Positions 5,994 to 5,995 of a stretch of DNA of 5,995 nt are shown in pieces. Numbering within the stretch: the first letter of the stretch is position 1; the number at the start of each line of letters is the position of its first letter. The notes under the pieces are model-generated. The model was not told the origin of the DNA. It saw only the letters and a program-made list of their open reading frames with translations, and ran no database searches. This DNA comes from Gammaproteobacteria bacterium (GTDB lineage Bacteria; Pseudomonadota; Gammaproteobacteria; Poriferisulfidales; Oxydemutatoraceae). The position numbers and the translations under genes are program-made. Location: assembly GCA_007570905.1 (NCBI GenBank), contig RKSI01000060.1, positions 1 to 5,995 of the forward strand, in the 5' to 3' direction.

Positions 5994-5995
5994 CA

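Overview
The window is GC-rich, densely coding bacterial DNA with Shine-Dalgarno sites and a recognisable sigma-70 promoter. Tat-type leaders on two products, a SoxYZ-like carrier and an OFA-family transporter suggest a proteobacterium, perhaps a gammaproteobacterium, but no marker gene fixes the taxon. There are five protein genes, no RNA gene, no insertion sequence and no CRISPR array.

Left arm, minus strand (1-1301). A 273-residue Tat-exported SoxYZ-like sulfur-carrier fusion (480-1301) is read from an extended -10 promoter at about 1338-1364. It is followed 39 nt later by a putative zinc metalloprotease with an HELVH motif, whose gene runs off the left edge (440 to <1). A perfect 10-bp stem hairpin (472-499) overlaps the carrier's stop codon and lies between the two genes.

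Divergent spacer (1302-1523). It holds the leftward promoter, a 21-codon mini-ORF with a good ribosome binding site (1421-1486), and no convincing rightward promoter.

Right arm, plus strand (1524-5993). First is a histone-deacetylase-superfamily amidohydrolase with intact zinc ligands and an unusual Tat-like leader (1524-2516). A 222-bp spacer with an imperfect 33-bp tandem repeat follows. Then come a 566-residue OFA-family major-facilitator transporter (2739-4439) and, 45 nt downstream with a strong ribosome binding site, a complete NAD-type aldehyde dehydrogenase (4485-5993). The last two probably form one transcript.

How they may fit together (inference). The exported carrier belongs with periplasmic quinoprotein (PQQ) alcohol oxidation, where the family is usually found, and the aldehyde dehydrogenase could process aldehydes made that way. 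The transporter would move a small carboxylate. The exported amidohydrolase could release acetate from acetylated amines or amides outside the cytoplasm. No quinoprotein dehydrogenase is in the window, so this link rests on family knowledge. The main oddities are the exported HDAC-fold enzyme, the relocation of the carrier's only cysteine to mid-protein, the matched extra loops of the transporter, and a 9-base word repeated at three gene boundaries.
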